Positions 59,021-64,000 of a DNA stretch of 64,000 nt are shown one piece after another. The stretch's first letter is position 1; the number at the start of each line of letters is the position of its first letter. The notes below the pieces were generated by a model. That model searched no databases. It was not told the origin of the DNA and was given only the letters and a program-made list of their open reading frames with translations. The translations under genes and the position numbers were made by a program. This DNA is from Phytohabitans aurantiacus (GTDB taxonomy: Bacteria; Actinomycetota; Actinomycetes; Mycobacteriales; Micromonosporaceae): contig NZ_BSDI01000013.1 in NCBI RefSeq assembly GCF_027923225.1, positions 32,226-96,225 of the forward strand. Direction: 5' to 3'.

Positions 59021-59563
59021 ATGGCGGACAAGCCGGTTCGGGCCGACAAGGCCACCGCCGTCGCCGAGCTCACCGACCGCTTCCGCACCGCGGACGCGAC
59101 CGTGCTGACCGAGTACCGCGGCCTCACGGTCGCGCAGCTCACCAAGCTGCGGCGCACCCTGGGCAAGACCGCGTCGTACTCGGTGGCGAAGAACACCCTG
59201 GCGAAGCGGGCTGCGGCAGAGGCGGGGATCAGCGGACTCGACGAGCTGTTCACCGGTCCTACCGCGCTCACCTTCGTCTCCGGCGATGTCGTGGAAGCGG
59301 CGAAGGGCCTGCGCGAATTCGCGAAGGCCAACCCGCATCTGGTCATCAAGGGCGGCGTTTTCGAGGGCAAGGCGATCTCGGCGGCCGAGGTCAACAAGCT
59401 CGCCGACCTCGAGTCCCGTGAGGTGCTGCTGGCCAAGCTGGCCGGCGCCATGAAGGCGAACCTGAGCAAGGCCGCGGCCCTGTTCCAGGCTCCGCTTACC
59501 AAGACCGCTCGTCTGGCGGCTGCCCTGCAGGAAAAGCGCGAACAGGAATCCACAGCCGCGTAA
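59021..59563 (+). CDS. rplJ: 50S ribosomal protein L10
   Basis: A 180-aa stalk base protein. VLTEYRGLTVAQLTKLRR and SYSVAKNTLAKRAA match the N-terminal RNA-binding part, and the C-terminal Ala/Lys-rich helix binds L12 dimers. ATG 59021 has GAGGAGG. The frame is open upstream to 58826, but that is leader. rplL follows after 33 nt. Confidence 0.98.
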   Translation: MADKPVRADKATAVAELTDRFRTADATVLTEYRGLTVAQLTKLRRTLGKTASYSVAKNTLAKRAAAEAGISGLDELFTGPTALTFVSGDVVEAAKGLREFAKANPHLVIKGGVFEGKAISAAEVNKLADLESREVLLAKLAGAMKANLSKAAALFQAPLTKTARLAAALQEKREQESTAA

Positions 59564-59596
59564 GCGGCCTACCCGAAGGAAAGGACGCCAGACATC

Positions 59597-59980
59597 ATGG
59601 CGAAGCTCAGCACCGACGAGCTGCTCGACGCGTTCAAGGAGATGACGCTGATCGAGCTCTCCGAGTTCGTGAAGCAGTTCGAGGACACCTTTGACGTCAA
59701 GGCCGCCGCGCCGGTAGCCGTTGCCGCCGCCGCCCCGGGCGCCGCGCCGGCCGAGGCCGAGCCGGAGCAGGACGAGTTCGACGTCGTCCTCGAGTCGGAC
59801 GGTGGCAAGAAGATCCAGGTCATCAAGGTCGTGCGTGAGCTGACCGGCCTGGGCCTGAAGGAGGCCAAGGACGTGGTCGAGGCCGCGCCGAAGGCCATCC
59901 TGGAGAAGGTCAACAAGGAGACCGCCGAGAAGGCCAAGACCAAGCTCGAGGGCGAAGGCGCCAAGGTCACCCTCAAGTAG
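59597..59980 (+). CDS. rplL: 50S ribosomal protein L7/L12
   Basis: A 127-aa protein with an N-terminal dimerisation part (ELLDAFKEMTLIELSEFVKQFE), an Ala/Pro hinge (about 35-55) and the C-terminal factor-binding domain (KKIQVIKVVRELTGLGLKEAKDVVEAAPKA). It recruits translation GTPases. Confidence 0.98.
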   Translation: MAKLSTDELLDAFKEMTLIELSEFVKQFEDTFDVKAAAPVAVAAAAPGAAPAEAEPEQDEFDVVLESDGGKKIQVIKVVRELTGLGLKEAKDVVEAAPKAILEKVNKETAEKAKTKLEGEGAKVTLK

Positions 59981-60020
59981 GTTTTCGAAGAGCGCCGAGC
60001 GTTCTTCGCAGAACAGCGCG

Positions 60021-60053
60021 AAAGGCGCCGTCCGGACAGGGCGGCGCCTTTTT
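60021..60053 (+). terminator. Intrinsic terminator after rplL
   Basis: AAAGGCGCCG (60021-60030) pairs CGGCGCCTTT (60042-60051), 11-nt loop, then TTCG, with a run of five T from the stem end. It lies 40 nt past the stop. Confidence 0.85.
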
Positions 60054-60532
60054 CGTATCGCGACACGCCGGGGACACGCCGGGCAAAGTGCCTGATCAGC
60101 CGCGAGGATGGTGACGTGGCGCCGATCACGGCAGTCCGACCCGCGGCAGAACCCTTGACGCAGCGTTTGCTGACAGGCACGCTGACATCAGCAAGTCCTT
60201 CCGCACTTGCAACGGCCACCGGTCGGGCGGCAGCGCTTGAGATCGCAAGATCGCAACGCTGTCGGCGTCTGGCCGGCACACCGCGGTTAGCGCCGCGTTC
60301 TGAGCGGCCCGGAGGCACCGCAGAGGTGTTGATGGGAGCGTTCCGCGACGCGCTGCCGTAAGGTGGGCTGGGTGGGTGGACAGCGGTTAGCCGCTCGGCT
60401 ACACTGCTAGTTTGCGCTGCCTTCCGACTTCAGCCCTGCCCGGAATGTCCGAAACTGGCCTTCTGGATCGGGTCCAGTCGGGGTGCGCGCGCAACGGCCG
60501 TTTTGCAGCACCGGTCCTCGGAAGGACGCATC
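60054..60532. other. rplL-rpoB spacer, promoter and leader, no supported gene
   Basis: 479 bp without a convincing CDS. A GTG-started frame at 60116-60361 has no ribosome site and no coding bias. The rpoB promoter candidate (60377-60405) and a ~130-nt leader occupy the end. Confidence 0.6.
60377..60405 (+). promoter_or_regulatory. Candidate rpoB promoter
   Basis: TGGACA (60377-60382) and TACACT (60400-60405) with a 17-nt spacer fit a housekeeping promoter (five and four of six consensus bases). It lies about 130 nt before the rpoB TTG start. Confidence 0.5.
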
Positions 60533-63500
60533 TTGGCAGCTTCCCGCCCTGCGAAGACCAGTCGTACGTCGAGCGCATTCGCTCCGCGCCGAGTTTCATT
60601 CGGCAGGATCACTGAACATCTCGAGGTCCCCAACCTCCTCGCCATCCAGAACGAGTCTTTCGACTGGCTGGTCGGCAACGAGGGCTGGCAGGGCCGGTCG
60701 GCTGACGACCCGCACGCCCGCTCTGGTCTCGCGGAGATCCTCGAAGAGATTAGTCCTATTGAGGACTTCTCGGGCACCATGTCCCTTTCCTTCTCCGCCC
60801 CGCGCTTCGACGAGGTCAAGGCCTCGATCGAGGAGTGCAAAGAGAAGGATCTGACCTACTGCGCGCCACTGTTCGTGACCGCGGAGTTCACCAACAACAC
60901 CACTGGCGAGATCAAGAGCCAGACGGTGTTCATGGGTGACTTCCCGATGATGACGCCCAAGGGCACCTTCATCATCAACGGCACCGAGCGCGTCGTGGTC
61001 AGCCAGCTCGTCCGGTCTCCGGGCGTCTACTTCGACAAGCAGCCGGACAAGACGTCCGACCGCGACCTCTCCAGCGTCAAGGTCATCCCGAGCCGGGGTG
61101 CCTGGCTGGAGTTCGACATCGACAAGCGCGACACCGTCGGTGTCCGCATCGACCGTAAGCGCCGCCAGGCCGTCACGGTCCTTCTCAAGGCCATCGGCTG
61201 GACCGCAGAGCAGATCCGCGAGCGGTTCGGTTGGTCCGAGCTCATGATGACCACCCTGGAGAAGGACCACATCGCCGGCGTCGACGAGGCGTTGCTGGAC
61301 ATCTACCGCAAGCTGCGGCCGGGTGAGCCGCCGACGCGGGAAAACGCGCAGACCTTGCTCGACAACCTCTTCTTCAACCCGAAGCGGTATGACGTCGCCA
61401 AGGTCGGCCGGTACAAGTTCAACAAGAAGCTCGAGGTCGAAGTACCGATCACCACGGGCGTCCTCACCGTCGAAGACATCGTGGCGACGGTCGAGTACCT
61501 CTGCCGGCTGCACGCCGGTGAGGAGGGGTACGAGGCCGACGACATCGACCACTTCGGCAACCGCCGCCTGCGCACCGTCGGCGAGCTGATCCAGAACCAG
61601 GTTCGGGTCGGTCTCTCCCGGATGGAGCGGGTCGTCCGCGAGCGGATGACCACCCAGGACGTCGAGGCGATCACGCCGCAGACCCTGATCAACATCCGCC
61701 CGGTGGTGGCGGCGATCAAGGAGTTCTTCGGCACGTCGCAGCTCTCGCAGTTCATGGACCAGACCAACCCCCTGGCGGGCCTGACCCACCGCCGGCGCCT
61801 CTCGGCGCTGGGCCCCGGTGGTCTGTCCCGTGAGCGGGCCGGCTTCGAGGTCCGTGACGTGCACCCGTCCCACTACGGCCGGATGTGCCCGATCGAGACG
61901 CCGGAAGGCCCGAACATCGGCCTGATCGGCGCGCTCTCCACCTTCGGGCGCGTCAACCCGTTCGGTTTCATCGAGACGCCGTACCGGAAGGTCGAAAACG
62001 GTCGGGTCACCGACCAGATCGACTACCTGACGGCCGACGAAGAGGACCGGTTCGTCAAGGCCCAGGCCAACGCTCCGTTGAAGTCCGACGGCACGTTCGC
62101 CGAAGACCGGGTGCTGGTCCGCCGGAAGGGCGGCGAGGTCGACTACGTCGTCCCGGCCGCCGTCGACTACATGGACGTCTCGCCGCGCCAGATGGTGTCG
62201 GTCGCGACCGCCATGATCCCGTTCCTCGAGCACGACGACGCCAACCGGGCGCTCATGGGCGCCAACATGCAGCGCCAGGCGGTGCCGCTGGTCAAGGCCG
62301 AGTCGCCGCTGGTGGGCACGGGCATGGAGTACCGTGCCGCGGTCGACGCCGGTGACGTGGTGGTCGCCGAGGTCGGTGGCGTGGTCGAGGACCTGTGTGC
62401 CGACTACGTGACGGTGCACCAGGACGACGGTCACCGCCGCACCTACCTGCTGCACAAGTTCCGCCGCTCCAACGCGGGCTCCTGCGTCAACCAGAAGCCG
62501 GTCGTGTTCGAGGGTGACCGGGTCGAAGCCGGTCAGGTGATCGCCGACGGTCCGTGCACCGACGAGGGCGAGATGGCGCTCGGGCGCAACCTGCTCGTGG
62601 CGTTCATGTCCTGGGAGGGGCACAACTACGAGGACGCGATCATCCTGTCGCAGCGCCTGGTGCAGCAGGACGTGCTCACCTCGATCCACATCGAGGAGCA
62701 CGAGGTCGACGCCCGCGACACCAAGCTGGGCCCGGAAGAGATCACCCGTGACATCCCGAACGTCAGCGAGGAGATGCTCGCTGACCTCGACGAGCGCGGC
62801 ATCATCCGGATCGGCGCCGAGGTCGTCCCCGGCGACATCCTGGTCGGCAAGGTCACGCCCAAGGGCGAGACGGAGCTGACCCCGGAAGAGCGGCTGCTGC
62901 GGGCGATCTTCGGTGAGAAGGCGCGCGAGGTGCGTGACACCTCGCTGAAGGTGCCGCACGGCGAGACCGGCACGGTCATCGGCGTACGCACCTTCTCCCG
63001 GGAAGACGGCGACGAGCTGCCTCCGGGCGTCAACGAGCTGGTCCGGGTCTACGTGGCCCAGAAGCGCAAGATCCAGGACGGTGACAAGCTCGCGGGCCGC
63101 CACGGCAACAAGGGCGTCATCTCCAAGATCCTGCCGGTCGAGGACATGCCGTTCTTGGAGGACGGCACGCCCGTCGACATCGTGCTCAACCCGCTGGGTG
63201 TGCCGAGCCGTATGAACATCGGTCAGGTCCTCGAGACCCACCTTGGCTGGATCGCCAAGACGGGTTGGAAGGTCGAGGGCGAAGACACCGACTGGAAGCG
63301 CGCTCTGGCTTCCATCGGGGCCAGCGAGTCCGAGCCGGGCACCAACGTCGCGACGCCGGTGTTCGACGGTGTGAAGGAAGCCGAGATCACGGGTCTGCTC
63401 GCCAGCTCGCTGCCCAACCGGGACGGCGTGCAGCTTGTCGGCGGTTCGGGCAAGGCCCGGCTGTTCGACGGGCGCTCCGGTGAGCCGCTGCCCGACGCGA

Positions 63501-63964
63501 TCGCGGTCGGCTACCTGTACATCCTCAAGCTGAACCACCTGGTCGACGACAAGATCCACGCTCGGTCGACCGGCCCGTACTCGATGATCACGCAGCAGCC
63601 GCTGGGTGGTAAGGCGCAGTTCGGTGGCCAGCGGTTCGGCGAAATGGAGTGCTGGGCCATGCAGGCCTACGGCGCCGCGTACGCCCTCCAGGAGTTGCTG
63701 ACGATCAAGTCCGACGACGTCCTCGGCCGGGTGAAGGTGTACGAGGCGATCGTCAAGGGCGAAAACATTCCCGAACCGGGCATCCCGGAGTCGTTCAAGG
63801 TGCTGCTCAAGGAGCTGCAGTCGCTGTGCCTCAACGTCGAGGTGCTGTCCAGCGACGGCGTCGCCTTGGAGATGCGCGAGACCGACGACGAGGTCTTCCG
63901 GGCCGCGGAGGAACTCGGCATCGACCTGTCCCGGCGTGAGCCGAGCAGCGTCGAGGAAGTCTGA
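60533..63964 (+). CDS. rpoB: DNA-directed RNA polymerase subunit beta
   Basis: A 1143-aa subunit. TTG 60533 (LAASRPAKTS) has a GGAAGG site 7 nt upstream and matches the usual actinobacterial start. FDWLVGNEGW, the fork loop and rifampicin pocket (GTSQLSQFMDQTNPLAGL...HRRRLSALGPGGL, about 400-432), NYEDAIILS, GRHGNKGVISKI and the C-terminal MECWAMQAYGAAY are complete. The rifampicin pocket has the sensitive-type D, H and S residues. rpoC should follow beyond the window. Confidence 0.99.
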   Translation: MAASRPAKTSRTSSAFAPRRVSFGRITEHLEVPNLLAIQNESFDWLVGNEGWQGRSADDPHARSGLAEILEEISPIEDFSGTMSLSFSAPRFDEVKASIEECKEKDLTYCAPLFVTAEFTNNTTGEIKSQTVFMGDFPMMTPKGTFIINGTERVVVSQLVRSPGVYFDKQPDKTSDRDLSSVKVIPSRGAWLEFDIDKRDTVGVRIDRKRRQAVTVLLKAIGWTAEQIRERFGWSELMMTTLEKDHIAGVDEALLDIYRKLRPGEPPTRENAQTLLDNLFFNPKRYDVAKVGRYKFNKKLEVEVPITTGVLTVEDIVATVEYLCRLHAGEEGYEADDIDHFGNRRLRTVGELIQNQVRVGLSRMERVVRERMTTQDVEAITPQTLINIRPVVAAIKEFFGTSQLSQFMDQTNPLAGLTHRRRLSALGPGGLSRERAGFEVRDVHPSHYGRMCPIETPEGPNIGLIGALSTFGRVNPFGFIETPYRKVENGRVTDQIDYLTADEEDRFVKAQANAPLKSDGTFAEDRVLVRRKGGEVDYVVPAAVDYMDVSPRQMVSVATAMIPFLEHDDANRALMGANMQRQAVPLVKAESPLVGTGMEYRAAVDAGDVVVAEVGGVVEDLCADYVTVHQDDGHRRTYLLHKFRRSNAGSCVNQKPVVFEGDRVEAGQVIADGPCTDEGEMALGRNLLVAFMSWEGHNYEDAIILSQRLVQQDVLTSIHIEEHEVDARDTKLGPEEITRDIPNVSEEMLADLDERGIIRIGAEVVPGDILVGKVTPKGETELTPEERLLRAIFGEKAREVRDTSLKVPHGETGTVIGVRTFSREDGDELPPGVNELVRVYVAQKRKIQDGDKLAGRHGNKGVISKILPVEDMPFLEDGTPVDIVLNPLGVPSRMNIGQVLETHLGWIAKTGWKVEGEDTDWKRALASIGASESEPGTNVATPVFDGVKEAEITGLLASSLPNRDGVQLVGGSGKARLFDGRSGEPLPDAIAVGYLYILKLNHLVDDKIHARSTGPYSMITQQPLGGKAQFGGQRFGEMECWAMQAYGAAYALQELLTIKSDDVLGRVKVYEAIVKGENIPEPGIPESFKVLLKELQSLCLNVEVLSSDGVALEMRETDDEVFRAAEELGIDLSRREPSSVEEV

Positions 63965-63968
63965 ACCG

Positions 63969-64000
63969 TGGTGCCGGAGCGGGCGACCGCTCCGGCACCA
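63969..64000 (+). terminator. Hairpin in the rpoB-rpoC spacer
   Basis: Perfect 14-bp stem TGGTGCCGGAGCGG (63969-63982) with 63987-64000 and a GCGA loop, starting 5 nt after the rpoB stop. It reaches the window edge, so any U-run is unseen. It may be a partial terminator or processing site between rpoB and rpoC. Confidence 0.55.

Noticed and set aside
60116..60361. 81-residue GTG-started frame upstream of rpoB
   Set aside because: No ribosome-binding site and an unconvincing residue mix; it lies in the promoter/leader region and looks like chance openness in high-GC DNA.
61731..61815. Rifampicin-resistance-type rpoB
   Set aside because: The pocket residues visible (FMDQTN, HRRRLSAL) are the sensitive-type ones, so no natural resistance or duplication is implied.
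60596..63559. 987-codon open frame antisense to rpoB
   Set aside because: It is a mirror of strong third-position GC bias in rpoB. The sense gene is certain; the antisense protein is Asp/Val/Arg-rich with no recognisable domain.

Overview
The window is high-GC DNA from a single actinobacterial chromosome, most likely a member of the Micromonosporaceae or a close relative. The evidence is very strong G/C codon bias, frequent GTG and TTG starts (rpoB starts with TTG), SigE-type sigma factors, and two blocks of actinobacterial synteny. The stretch rhlE-like helicase / ferritin-like / DUF3107 / TetR / DUF3152 / moeZ (10.9-20.7 kb) matches the order remembered for Mycobacterium tuberculosis Rv3211-Rv3206c. 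The stretch rpmG / hadA / hadB / tRNA-Trp / secE / nusG / rplK / rplA / rplJ / rplL / rpoB (54.4-64 kb) is the standard actinobacterial ribosomal and RNA-polymerase locus. There is no prophage, insertion sequence, CRISPR array or biosynthetic gene cluster.

Layout. 0-9.4 kb: potassium uptake (trkA/trkH), a secreted glycerophosphodiesterase, a membrane-anchored Pro/Glu-rich protein, a RecQ helicase with a phosphoribosyltransferase-like tail, an NlpC/P60 hydrolase, a His-rich secreted protein and an RNA-methyltransferase-like protein. 9.5-20.7 kb: a secreted protein built of three repeats, then the rhlE-to-moeZ block with two tandem DUF3152 zincin-like proteins. 20.7-28.6 kb: a cyclase-like protein, proline synthesis (proB-proA), an alkyltransferase-like protein, a gamma-glutamyltransferase homologue, an MFS/GPH transporter and a PLP enzyme. 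28.6-37.9 kb: two paralogous SigE-factor/membrane-partner pairs, a lone nuoB, a DUF2252 protein, a TetR/quinone-oxidoreductase pair with a visible operator, a glucose-dehydrogenase-like enzyme and a MarR-GNAT fusion. 37.8-47.5 kb: a dioxygenase, a sugar kinase and a translationally coupled nuoC-H-I-J-K-L-M-N cluster without nuoA, nuoD or nuoEFG. 47.6-54.1 kb: htpX, an MFS transporter, YajQ, tRNA-Tyr and a membrane GGDEF-EAL protein. 54.1-64 kb: tRNA-Thr, tRNA-Met and the ribosomal/RNA-polymerase block, ending just after rpoB.

The least expected content is intergenic. Four copies of a 76-nt composite palindrome (family B) each carry an extra half-site set exactly 19 nt out. Three copies of a ~58-nt hairpin (family A) lie at gene 3' ends, and one is split by a second, nested palindrome. 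A 60-nt repeat (family C) has three copies, two of them inverted around the rplA-rplJ spacer and two next to a family B copy. These dispersed elements and the reduced, split complex I cluster are the main points to follow up. Functions are inferred from sequence motifs and family knowledge only; no database search was possible.
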